From the NCBI GenBank assembly GCA_008534395.1, contig SHMQ01000010.1, forward strand, positions 14,976 to 78,975: a stretch of 64,000 bases of DNA. The letters are read 5' to 3'. Shown here piece by piece: positions 33,801 to 41,254 of this stretch. The notes under the pieces were generated by a model. It ran no database searches and was not told where the DNA came from. It saw only the letters and a list, made by a program, of their open reading frames with translations. The translations under genes were made by a program, and so were the position numbers. Within the stretch, counting starts at the first letter, position 1. The number at the start of each line of letters is the position of its first letter. This DNA comes from Candidatus Acidulodesulfobacterium acidiphilum. Lineage in GTDB: Bacteria > SZUA-79 > Acidulodesulfobacterales > Acidulodesulfobacteraceae.

Positions 33801-33919
33801 AATACAAAATTGATCCTATGGAAGTAAAATTTAGGGAATCGATGAATTTTTTAAAAGAGTTTTGTAAAAAACAGAATATGCTTATCGATGTAAACGATAT
33901 ATTAAATAACATAAAATAG
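30821..33919 (+). CDS. SF1 (UPF1/DNA2-like) helicase with long N-terminal region
   Basis: A 1032-residue superfamily 1 helicase. Walker A GPPGTGKT is at 381-388, followed by VLVSSQNNKAVDNVLARL (motif Ia); Walker B VDESGQ has D720/E721; LVGDHKQLPPV is motif III; LDTQFRCPKIVADFI is motif IV; VDSFQGQERDIIIFSFVR and NVAMTRVKQQLFMVGD are motifs V and VI. The about 370-residue N-terminus is not recognised and contains an acidic linker (near 165-195). A long coiled-coil insertion (about residues 450-640) splits motifs Ia and II, as in many prokaryotic defence helicases. Third gene of the kinase/phosphatase operon. Confidence 0.9.
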   Translation: MNNIDYDFWGNKIDDFNNPIVFIYNTKHAKISEWPTRQPEFYEALNDLQKSGSCFISISKFENSIKENFSVKIIYGLYLIQGVINNNEGKPLRLYLSNNGIKFASPKKKANIIKYGFRLRHKGILLVTGDNYRTRFENKNFWNSSDYCLSLIKLAESHNARKGNINESDNVGEETDEAEEISESETHYLENVSQFVEAEYEVEKNAASSIPPFSYVKVKPTPHITSLKQYFSFELGESDFKRIKEIKPSFLRIELKGVKDNNEDISIEVYEITNKNNIFELIGIIDRQISLEEIPPNGNLYLSALPTLKNVRLSVLDSLKKNLSANKWISKVISNQYSYIPLKNIMDYKNDNVLIKMGLNPSQAKAVINGINTPDYSLVLGPPGTGKTTVIAQWVKFFSDYGMRVLVSSQNNKAVDNVLARLKKDKSIECVRIGNEAKISEDVKDLLIDNYAVNIQEKISNQVQISIDEITNVINYLKKISEVLPDYLKCQKEFSELNNSISNLKIKIDKIKNKLENYYVEIKNFSSKKLENNKKIIENNDKISNLKEKNIEENLFKKTFGFFNKAFLSAKKTYYQFNEKNYVKKLEKYDKAKSFNEKYLEDQNKIKFDLEKRIQDITNKLHNYNEIKYPIHLESLNLYKFPSDISGNIEEDILLIKGQIDNYLMVYEIIKGWKNELQNIRQQSMYNMLLSLVDVVGATCIGINTTKSFSNVNFDVTIVDESGQIQIQNVIVPLSRAPKAILVGDHKQLPPVIDNALKDEVVSRIGDDDKYTIDLLEKSFFEVLWNNSPESRKVMLDTQFRCPKIVADFISEAFYENKYFSHESTSKRKPFKDLYKSSLIFFDTSNVPGNIKYESSSKGEDDMLSVTGNKLETKIILYIIKMIQDANADDDEFDLGIISPYKNHVNEIKKAIKAEINKNNIKQIKELDDIVATVDSFQGQERDIIIFSFVRSNERNAIGFLKDWRRLNVAMTRVKQQLFMVGDINMLSSVKQNKYKIDPMEVKFRESMNFLKEFCKKQNMLIDVNDILNNIK

Positions 33920-33928
33920 GTCATACAT

Positions 33929-35236
33929 ATGATTAACAAAACATTTGTAAGTTATTATAACGATACGTTAAACTTGATAAACGAAGGGCATAAAATAATT
34001 TTTGCCAAAGAATCTTATTATCCTGTATTAGAAATAGAAGCTGAATTGATAGAACGTAACAGAGAGGAATTAGGCGGTCTTGAATTGGTTATTTTAAAAT
34101 TGGTCGAAAAAAATGTCGGTTGTATCTCTGATATTTCAAAGCTTGTAGGCATATCCTCCGTAAAACTTAAAAAAGTAATTGAAAATTTTTTAGGCACAGG
34201 ATTAATAACGGAAAACATTAATGCTTTAAATAAAAAAGAATGTTTATTGTTGACGGATTTAGGAAAAATGGCAATAAACGAAGGCGCAATGCTTGCAAAA
34301 ACGACTAGATCTTTTTATTTTTGCGGTATTACCGGACAATTAATGCCGGCCGATTTTTATAAAATACAACCTGTAGATATTGATTTACTCCCTGTAAATA
34401 TAAAACAGAAGCTTTTAATTGATAATTCGGAGCAATTGTCTATTAACGCTAATTTTAAATCAGTCATAGGAAATAAAAAAAAATTTAATATACCGGACGA
34501 GGCGATAGATATTAAATTAACCGAAAATTCAGCACCTGTATTTTTCCCAGGTTTTTTAATAATTTATATCGATAAAAATACAAAAAATAAATTTTCTATT
34601 TTTACGCTCGGCATAAAAAATTACGAAATTCTAATGATGAATGATAAAATTTACGATACCTTTATTTCTAAAAATATATTGCCATTCGGCTACGATACTG
34701 GATATAGCCATGAGATATCGATAAACTTAATAAAAGAAAAATTACGTTTAATGGGCTGCGTCGTAAATAATATTAAATATAGCGGAAATATTGGAGAGCC
34801 TGTAAATGTAGGCATAAGTCAATTAGACGATAAGTTTTATAGAGAATATTATAGGACATATAATAAGCCTTATATTTTTTTATTCGGTAACGATAAATAT
34901 CCTCCCGTTACCATTGGAAATTTTTTCGTAAATAAAAGCGGAAACAATTTAAACGACAAAGGATTAAACCAAGAAATTTTAAACGGTTATCCTTTGAATT
35001 TCAATGTAGAAAAAGGAGCATTGTATAACGAAGTTAGCATTATAAGGGAATATGCAAATATAGAAATTTTTTTTTATAAAAATAAAGATAGAAGCTTAAA
35101 AGGTCAACACTTAAATATTAAGAATTTAATTAAACAAAAATTTGAAGAGAAAAATATGGATATTAAAGAATTAAGCTCTATTTTTAAAAAAATAAATTAT
35201 ACACGTGGTTTAAAAATTTTAGAGGATGCAATATAG
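33929..35236 (+). CDS. Winged-helix protein of unknown function in the kinase-helicase operon
   Basis: A 435-residue protein I do not recognise. Residues about 40-110 look like a winged helix (LVILKLVEKNVGCISDISKL, then LLTDLGKMAINEGA). Residues 125-250 form a mixed domain with FYFCGITGQLMPADF, and the rest is unassigned. It begins nine bases after the helicase stop, so it belongs to the operon. It may be a target sensor, a specificity subunit or a regulator; nothing in the sequence decides this. Confidence 0.7.
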   Translation: MINKTFVSYYNDTLNLINEGHKIIFAKESYYPVLEIEAELIERNREELGGLELVILKLVEKNVGCISDISKLVGISSVKLKKVIENFLGTGLITENINALNKKECLLLTDLGKMAINEGAMLAKTTRSFYFCGITGQLMPADFYKIQPVDIDLLPVNIKQKLLIDNSEQLSINANFKSVIGNKKKFNIPDEAIDIKLTENSAPVFFPGFLIIYIDKNTKNKFSIFTLGIKNYEILMMNDKIYDTFISKNILPFGYDTGYSHEISINLIKEKLRLMGCVVNNIKYSGNIGEPVNVGISQLDDKFYREYYRTYNKPYIFLFGNDKYPPVTIGNFFVNKSGNNLNDKGLNQEILNGYPLNFNVEKGALYNEVSIIREYANIEIFFYKNKDRSLKGQHLNIKNLIKQKFEEKNMDIKELSSIFKKINYTRGLKILEDAI

Positions 35237-35409
35237 GAACATAGGATATTTATTTTTTTAAAGTTGCAATCAGATTTAATTTACCGATTTCAGCATTACC
35301 GATTTCCGCAATTTGACTTCAGGTTAAAAATTGATTTATAATATTACAATATAATTTTGCTTAAAATGTTTTAAATTAAAATATTTATAATAAAAAGGAG
35401 ATAAAAGTT

Positions 35410-36156
35410 ATGCCGTTTGGAAATAATAATTTTGGCATTGGACAGGGGCCAAGAAGTTACGATTACGATATTACGCGCGGAAGGGCTGCTACGCAGGAGG
35501 GTCTGTCGGATTTTTTCAGGGGAGTTTTTACATGGATGACGATAGGTCTTATGCTTACGGGTTTTATATCTTATTTCGTGGCGATGGATAAACCTTTGGT
35601 GGGCTATCTTTATACGCACGTTATGTTGTTTTATGTCTTAATGGGAATTCAATTGGCGGCGGTTTTAGGCTTGTCTTTCGGAATCAATAAATTGCCGGCG
35701 GATATTAGCGAGGCTATATTTTTATTTTATTCCGCTCTTACCGGAGTAACTTTTTCTTTCATTTTTTTAGTATATACGAATCAGTCTATAGAGGTAGTAT
35801 TTTTTCTTACCGCAGTGTCGTTTGGGCTTCTTGCGTTTTTAGGCTACACGACTAAAAGGGACCTTACGGAAATGGGTAACTTTATGATGATAGGGCTTTT
35901 TGCGATAATAATAGCTATGGTGGTAAATTTTTTCCTTCACAGTTCAACCCTTATGTATGTCGTATCTATTCTTGGAGTGGTAATTTTCTTAGGTCTTACT
36001 GCTTACGACATGCAGAAACTTAAACAGATATACTTAAGCGGTTCGTTTGATACAAGAAAAGAAACCGTTATGGGTGCTCTTACCCTTTATCTAGATTTCA
36101 TAAACTTATTCCTTATGCTGCTTACATTATTCGGCGGCGGAGGCAGAAGAAGGTAA
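35410..36156 (+). CDS. Bax inhibitor-1/YccA family membrane protein
   Basis: A 248-residue protein with seven hydrophobic helices and family motifs FFRGVFTWMTIGLMLTGFIS, YSALTGVTFSFIFLVY, TTKRDLTEMGNFMMIGLFAI and LTAYDMQKLKQIY, ending in LYLDFINLFLMLL. BI-1 proteins are pH- or calcium-sensitive channels/transporters with a role in membrane protein quality control. AAAGGAG precedes the ATG. It converges with lexA, 10 bases apart. It appears to be an ordinary gene between defence modules. Confidence 0.93.
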   Translation: MPFGNNNFGIGQGPRSYDYDITRGRAATQEGLSDFFRGVFTWMTIGLMLTGFISYFVAMDKPLVGYLYTHVMLFYVLMGIQLAAVLGLSFGINKLPADISEAIFLFYSALTGVTFSFIFLVYTNQSIEVVFFLTAVSFGLLAFLGYTTKRDLTEMGNFMMIGLFAIIIAMVVNFFLHSSTLMYVVSILGVVIFLGLTAYDMQKLKQIYLSGSFDTRKETVMGALTLYLDFINLFLMLLTLFGGGGRRR

Positions 36157-36166
36157 AAATTAGGCA

Positions 36167-36889
36167 TTAATATTTTCTAACAAGGCCTATGAGTTCTCCT
36201 ATTATTTTAACGCTATTTTCTTTTAGGACGATAGGTTTGAATGCAGGGTTTGCAGGTATAAGTTTAACAGTGCCGTCATTTAGCTTGTAATATCTTTTTA
36301 GAGTAGCTTCATATCCTTCAACTATGGCCGCCACTATCTTGCCGTTGGGAACTTCTTCGGTTTTTTTTAAAATAATAATATCTTTGTCTGCAATCATATC
36401 TTCAATCATTGAATCGCCTTTGACCCTAAGAGCGAATAACTCTCCAGAATGTTTAGAGACAAGCCAATTCGGTATGGTAATAGTTTCTTTCATTTGAACG
36501 GCTTCTACCGGATAACCTGCCTGAATATATCCGTATAGCTGTATAAAATTAGTATTATCCTTTTTATATAAAGTATCTTCTTCAAAAGAAACCTCTATAG
36601 GCATAGATAACAATTCATATCGTTTATTTTTTATATCGTTTGTGCAATGATTATTTAAATTAGTTTTAGCTTTAATATATTTTTCCGTTAGAAATAGAGA
36701 TCGCTTTTTACCCTGAATTGTATCTATTAAACCACGGCCTTTTAAAGCTTTTATATGTTTAGAAACTGTGGATTTAGAAGATATGCCGATTCCCTGGCAT
36801 ATCTCATCATAAGATGGGGCATAACCCTTTTTACTTTCGTAATCTATTATAAAGTCGATAATATTTTTTTGTCTTTTGCTTATCATCAT
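36167..36889 (-). CDS. lexA: LexA SOS repressor
   Basis: A 240-residue LexA. The N-terminal winged helix has MISKRQKNIIDFIIDY and the recognition segment ISSKSTVSKHIKALKGRGLI. The self-cleavage site is A124-G125 (GYIQAGYPVEA), with catalytic S160 (VKGDSMIED) and K198 (EATLKRYY), so RecA-stimulated cleavage should work. A linker (about 75-110) is longer than in E. coli LexA. Upstream, two AACTATA direct repeats could be an autoregulatory site, but this is weak. It lies next to a restriction-modification pair on the same strand. Confidence 0.93.
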   Translation of the reverse strand: MMISKRQKNIIDFIIDYESKKGYAPSYDEICQGIGISSKSTVSKHIKALKGRGLIDTIQGKKRSLFLTEKYIKAKTNLNNHCTNDIKNKRYELLSMPIEVSFEEDTLYKKDNTNFIQLYGYIQAGYPVEAVQMKETITIPNWLVSKHSGELFALRVKGDSMIEDMIADKDIIILKKTEEVPNGKIVAAIVEGYEATLKRYYKLNDGTVKLIPANPAFKPIVLKENSVKIIGELIGLVRKY

Positions 36890-36947
36890 AAAAATATTGT
36901 TTATAGTTTATAGTTAATGAATTTATAAAATAAATTTTAATTAAGCA

Positions 36948-37805
36948 TTAAGATAAATTAATATTAAATATGTCGTCATAATATTTTGAAGAAACGTTAT
37001 CCGAGCAATTTTTATTAATTTTTTCTTTTTTATATTTAAGCCTATATTCTTGAGGTATATAGCCGTTATTTTTTATTCTTTCCAATATCATATCGTAATA
37101 AATTTTATCAATTTCTGCCGAGATATAATGCCTGTTCAGTTGTTTGGTTAACAGTATTTCGTTGCCGGAACCACCAAAATGAATTAAAACTATATCGTTT
37201 TCTTTAGTAGAAGCTTTTAAAATTTTTTCCGTTAATCCGATAGGTATCTGGCATGAATGCATTGTTTTATATTTAGATACGTTTTTTACTAAATCATAAT
37301 ATAACCACGAATAAGGCATTCTGCCCTTTGAGCCGTTTAATATATTTTGTTTAATCCTTTTATCGTTTGGATTTAAATATTCTTCGGCTACCGAATTTTT
37401 AAACCATTGATTATTTTTAGTTTTTGTGCAATGCAATATAGTTCTGTGTGCCGTGGTAAATCTTTTTGGCGAATGCCCAATGTTTGTATTGTAAATCCAT
37501 ACATATTCATGAACGTCGTAGCAGGCTTTATCTAAATATTTAATCCATAAAAAAGAGTTTTGTTTTGGATAGTTTATAAAAAACATATTGCCGGTATCTT
37601 TTAATATCCTATAAGATTCTTTTGCAAGTTCTATATACCATTCGATATAATTTTCAAATTTTTTAGTATATATATTATTATTATATTTAATTCCTACATT
37701 ATAATCTGGATCGCTATAAATCATATCTATAGAATTATCGGGTATTTTTTTCATCATATTAATGACATCTTCATTAAAAATATTATCTAAAAAATCAATA
37801 ATCAT
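36948..37805 (-). CDS. DNA methyltransferase (N4-cytosine/N6-adenine, beta class)
   Basis: A 285-residue site-specific DNA methyltransferase. The catalytic motif is SDPDYNVG (DPDY variant of DPPY), near residue 34. The AdoMet motif comes after it, IHFGGSGNEILLTKQL, followed by YISAEID. The catalytic-before-binding order defines the beta class. A strong AGAGGAGG lies before the ATG. It overlaps the upstream restriction gene by 11 bases, so together they form a type II restriction-modification system. The recognition site cannot be told from sequence. Confidence 0.9.
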   Translation of the reverse strand: MIIDFLDNIFNEDVINMMKKIPDNSIDMIYSDPDYNVGIKYNNNIYTKKFENYIEWYIELAKESYRILKDTGNMFFINYPKQNSFLWIKYLDKACYDVHEYVWIYNTNIGHSPKRFTTAHRTILHCTKTKNNQWFKNSVAEEYLNPNDKRIKQNILNGSKGRMPYSWLYYDLVKNVSKYKTMHSCQIPIGLTEKILKASTKENDIVLIHFGGSGNEILLTKQLNRHYISAEIDKIYYDMILERIKNNGYIPQEYRLKYKKEKINKNCSDNVSSKYYDDIFNINLS

Positions 37806-38622
37806 AAATTATCCTCCTCTTTTCAAGTACATATTCATTTTTTTGAATAAGCATAATTGAATTTATATCTTCGGGATCTTCAAATACATAGTTGTATAGC
37901 CTTACTTTTGAACCATTTGAAGTTTTAAGCCTCAGTAAATAACATGCGGTAAGTTTCTTTATATCAAGTTTGTTTGTTAATTTTAAATTATGATAATATC
38001 TATAAGGATTATATAATTGAAAAATATTAAAATTTTTAATCCAATTAATTGAATCTACAGTATTTTTGCCTTCAAATATTGTAACGAATCCATAATTTTC
38101 CATCGTTAAATCTATTTCTATCTGAAGATTTTCAAAATTCATTTTTAAATTTTTACCAATGAAATAATTAAATGATACGCCTCTTTTTCTTTCGCTCGTA
38201 TATATTTTAGGATTAGCTGCTATATCCTGATATAGAAAATCATGAATTATCCTGTGATTGAAACAAAGCGATAATGCGCTGCTTTCTGAAATTGAGAAAT
38301 CGTTTAAAATACTGGGACGATAAGGCCACTTGATAACTTCATCTTCTTTTATAGGTTCGAACTCATGGAATACTTTATTTAAACCTTTAATGAAACAATG
38401 TTTTCCTTGTCCTATATGCGCTATAAAATAATCCTCCTTTAATAAAATCTCCGGATATTTTGAAGTATTATCAAGTTTAGTGATATCATAAGGATTTGTA
38501 TTTAAATTATATTTTTTTAGGATTTTTTTTATTAAATCGTTATCGAAAATGAAATTATTTTTCTTTTTACAAATATTAAATATTTCAGCTACAATATCTT
38601 TCTTGGATTTTTTATTATTCAT
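37795..38622 (-). CDS. Type II restriction endonuclease (predicted)
   Basis: A 275-residue protein starting at the ATG in MNNKKSKKDIV; an upstream TTG at 38634 is less likely. It has a possible PD-(D/E)xK core, EIDLTMENYGFVTIFEGKNT (D, then E-G-K), followed by INWIKNFNIFQLYNPYRYYH, a pattern seen in several type II restriction enzymes. Its overlap with the methyltransferase gene supports the call. An N-terminal helical part and LLRLKTSNGSKVRLYNYVFEDP may serve DNA recognition. Confidence 0.72.
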   Translation of the reverse strand: MNNKKSKKDIVAEIFNICKKKNNFIFDNDLIKKILKKYNLNTNPYDITKLDNTSKYPEILLKEDYFIAHIGQGKHCFIKGLNKVFHEFEPIKEDEVIKWPYRPSILNDFSISESSALSLCFNHRIIHDFLYQDIAANPKIYTSERKRGVSFNYFIGKNLKMNFENLQIEIDLTMENYGFVTIFEGKNTVDSINWIKNFNIFQLYNPYRYYHNLKLTNKLDIKKLTACYLLRLKTSNGSKVRLYNYVFEDPEDINSIMLIQKNEYVLEKRRIIYDY

Positions 38623-38755
38623 ATAAAAAAGCAACTTTATTTTTAGATTATAGAATAATTATATCGAACATTAGGCGAACATGTCAACTAAGATAATAAA
38701 ATATAAGTTTATTACATATAAATGCTCTAAATAATATAATGTATAATATAAGAAT

Positions 38756-39790
38756 TTATAAGATAGACGTTATGGAGTATTTACCGTGTCCGAAAGTCGT
38801 GTTTTTTCCGATATGCGTCAATTCGCCCAGCCTTATAATCCATAAATATTCAAACGGGACTTTTTCGAAAGATAAATCGCCTATGAAACCGCTTAATTTC
38901 ATGTGAGTTTTCTGCCTATTGGAATATCTGTCAAGAGAATACCATTTTAATGATTTTTTGCAATTTATAGGCATTGATTTTTCTATATAATAATTGAAAT
39001 CTAATTCTAATTCCGGTTGTGGTTCGTTATTTAGGATAGATTTATCCGTATCGTCGATGTTACGGTTAATGCAGTGGAAAAAATTTAAATTAGTTATTCT
39101 TCTTAAAGTGTTTCTGATATACATATGAAATTCCGGTTCCGAAACAAGCTTTTCGTTGAAAATAATTCTGGTCGGCGTTATAAATTTTAAATTAACGGAA
39201 AAATTTTCGTTATTATTTTCTTGAATGAAATCATCGATTGCATAAAAATCGTTCAAAGGTTTAAGCTCGTCGTTTTTATAATAATATAACAATTCGCCGT
39301 CTTTATCGTTTATTATTTTAGTGATTACAAACTTGCCTTTTTTCTGTTTGCCTATGCCTTTTTTCCCCGCAAGTCCGAAAGAATACGCAAAATATGGGAA
39401 TAAGGAAATTGCCTGTCCTATCAGTATTAACGAAAATTTTATTATTTCGTTTTTTTTGTAAAAATTTTTTTGGTCCAGAGGCGGTTCTATTACATACGGA
39501 TGGGGAACGGCTGAATAATTGCGTAATTTCAGCGAATTAGACGGCGGAGGAGAATCGAATACTTTTTTAAACATGCAAACTTTATCAAAACTGCAGCTGT
39601 TGCATTCGCCCGTATGCGATATGCACATAACGTCTTTGAAAATATGTCCGAATACGCTTCTGAAAGTAGAACCTTTATATTCGGGGAGAAAAACGTCGTT
39701 TTCGGCTTTGATTTCAAAGTTAATTTTTGCGGCCTTGAAATCTTTAAAGATTTTTTTTATATCCGATAAATTATTACTAACTTTAACCAT
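38756..39790 (-). CDS. cas6: Cas6 pre-crRNA endoribonuclease
   Basis: A 344-residue Cas6 RAMP protein of the type found with subtype III-A/I systems. N-terminal FLPEYKGSTFRSVFGHIFKD is followed by a four-cysteine cluster (HTGECNSCSFDKVCMFKKVF). FGLAGKKGIGKQKKGKF and the C-terminal RLGELTHIGKNTTFGHGKY contain the glycine-rich RNA-binding loops. It should cut the repeat hairpin to release the ATTGCGAC handle. It is 28 kb from csm5, on the opposite strand, with its own extended -10 promoter and a palindromic site upstream. Confidence 0.92.
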   Translation of the reverse strand: MVKVSNNLSDIKKIFKDFKAAKINFEIKAENDVFLPEYKGSTFRSVFGHIFKDVMCISHTGECNSCSFDKVCMFKKVFDSPPPSNSLKLRNYSAVPHPYVIEPPLDQKNFYKKNEIIKFSLILIGQAISLFPYFAYSFGLAGKKGIGKQKKGKFVITKIINDKDGELLYYYKNDELKPLNDFYAIDDFIQENNNENFSVNLKFITPTRIIFNEKLVSEPEFHMYIRNTLRRITNLNFFHCINRNIDDTDKSILNNEPQPELELDFNYYIEKSMPINCKKSLKWYSLDRYSNRQKTHMKLSGFIGDLSFEKVPFEYLWIIRLGELTHIGKNTTFGHGKYSITSIL

Positions 39791-39796
39791 AAAAGT

Positions 39797-39844
39797 AATA
39801 TAGCATATTAAAAGATTTTTTAAAACTTAAAACAACATTGTTTA
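39797..39844 (-). promoter_or_regulatory. cas6 promoter with upstream palindrome
   Basis: On the minus strand an extended -10 (TGCTATATT, hexamer at 39802-39797) lies so close to the ATG that the mRNA would be nearly leaderless. The palindrome AAACAA, CA, TTGTTT is centred at 39836.5, 34.5 bases upstream of the -10, matching the spacing of the sites at 3095 and 18130. Confidence 0.45.
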
Positions 39845-40041
39845 AAGATGAAAAATATTTTAAATTTTATATAATTTATTTATTGCAATAGCTATTTTCA
39901 TTAATATATAATCTAAAATATATAATCTAAAAATTAATCAGTAAATAAAGTAAAATATTTTGAAAAACGATAAAGTTTATTTGTTTTGATTAAGATTTAA
40001 GATAACAAGAAAGTAAATTATTCTTATACGGAACATAAATT

Positions 40042-40344
40042 ATGAGATTGACGGAATATGAAATTAAAGCGATTAAGGAAACAGCCGTAAAATTTTTCGG
40101 CGCAAGCTCAAATGCATATATATTCGGCTCAAGGGTTGACGACGCTAAAAAAGGCGGAGATATCGATATATTTATAGAAACTGATAAAAATAAAGATATT
40201 TTTGAAAATAAAATAAAATTTTTAGTCGAGCTTGAAAAAAAAATAGGCGAGCGAAAAATTGACGTGATAATAAAAAATATTGATTCCGACGAAAATTTGC
40301 CTATATATAAAATAGCTAGAACGCAGGGGGTGCTGCTTAAATAA
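40042..40344 (+). CDS. mntA: MntA-type minimal nucleotidyltransferase antitoxin
   Basis: A 100-residue MNT-domain protein. YIFGSRVDDAKKGGDIDIFI carries the GS motif and D-x-D (GGDIDI), and KIDVIIK supplies the third acidic residue. MntA AMPylates or otherwise neutralises its HEPN partner in the MntA/HepT toxin-antitoxin system. The stop codon overlaps the start of the HEPN gene (TAATG), a typical coupled arrangement. Confidence 0.88.
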   Translation: MRLTEYEIKAIKETAVKFFGASSNAYIFGSRVDDAKKGGDIDIFIETDKNKDIFENKIKFLVELEKKIGERKIDVIIKNIDSDENLPIYKIARTQGVLLK

Positions 40345-40841
40345 TGGACGATGGACATGAATTAGACGTAAACCGCTTAAAACTTTTAAATTACATAGAA
40401 GAATGCGACAGGCATATAGTTAAAATAAAACATGCTTTATCGAAAATGGAAAATTTTATGCCTCTGACGTTAGCTGATTATCGGTCTTTATCGGAGGATG
40501 ACAAGGAACACATAGATCAACTTATATTCAGATATTCGAAATTACAAGATGTAATGGGAGAAAGACTATTTACTTCAATATTAAAAAATTTAAAAGAAAA
40601 TTTTGATAACAAACCGTTTCGCGATTTAATCGACAGGTTGGAAAAGTTAGAGATTATAGAAAGCGCAAATGATTGGGATGAACTTAGAAAATCACGGAAC
40701 ATTTTATCGCATGAATATTCTTCGGAAGAAAATGAATTAGTTATGAATATTAATACGGTTTACGAAAAATTAGTTCCTAAAATATTTTCTATTTATGATA
40801 AAATTATATTTTATATTGAGAATAATATAAAACTGGATTAA
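40344..40841 (+). CDS. hepT: HepT-type HEPN toxin
   Basis: A 165-residue helical HEPN protein. The RNase motif R-x4-H-x-Y is complete: R118, H123 and Y125 in KSRNILSHEYS. QLIFRYSKLQDVMGERLF is typical of the family. HepT cleaves tRNA or mRNA when released from MntA. Many such pairs lie in defence islands, as here, between cas6 and a membrane CARF protein. Confidence 0.87.
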   Translation: MDDGHELDVNRLKLLNYIEECDRHIVKIKHALSKMENFMPLTLADYRSLSEDDKEHIDQLIFRYSKLQDVMGERLFTSILKNLKENFDNKPFRDLIDRLEKLEIIESANDWDELRKSRNILSHEYSSEENELVMNINTVYEKLVPKIFSIYDKIIFYIENNIKLD

Positions 40842-40872
40842 TATAGAGTTTGTAAATAAGGAGTTTTTATAT

Positions 40873-41232
40873 ATGCTTGAATTAGACTTGTCTTTAAATA
40901 GCGAAGAAATATATAAAGGAGTGGAAATTGATAGTTTTGGTGGACGCAAATCTTTCACGGTTAATCAGGAAAATTTAGATATTATAGGTAAAAATATTAC
41001 CGAATATATAAAAAGGCGGAAAGAAGAATATAAAAACAAAGACGAAAGGCGAAATTCCGAAAACGAGAAAAATGGAGATATTACTGCAGCCGGAGGTTTT
41101 AACGATTGCGTTGTTTTAACCGGTGCTACCGCTATTCCTGTGTATTTAGTAGCATTTCATATAGTAGTTCATAGTTTTCACGAAGTAAAGTATAAAAACG
41201 AAATGTATGAAGTAGTAGTAGCTAAACATTAA
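40873..41232 (+). CDS. Small protein of unknown function beside the membrane CARF gene
   Basis: A 119-residue protein I do not recognise. The first 70 residues are charged (IDSFGGRKSFTVNQENLDII, then a Lys/Glu/Arg-rich helix). A hydrophobic stretch follows at about 78-103 (CVVLTGATAIPVYLVAFHIV), then HSFHEVKYKNEMYEVVVAKH. AAGGAG lies before the ATG. It precedes the membrane CARF gene by 22 bases and is probably co-transcribed, so it may be a partner, lid or immunity protein for that effector. Confidence 0.6.
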   Translation: MLELDLSLNSEEIYKGVEIDSFGGRKSFTVNQENLDIIGKNITEYIKRRKEEYKNKDERRNSENEKNGDITAAGGFNDCVVLTGATAIPVYLVAFHIVVHSFHEVKYKNEMYEVVVAKH

Positions 41233-41254
41233 TATATTAATAAATTTTTAACCT

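Noticed and set aside
30821-33919. Helicase of a BREX, DISARM or Gabija system.
   Set aside because: No PglX/PglZ, no methyltransferase in the operon, no OLD nuclease; domain set does not match.
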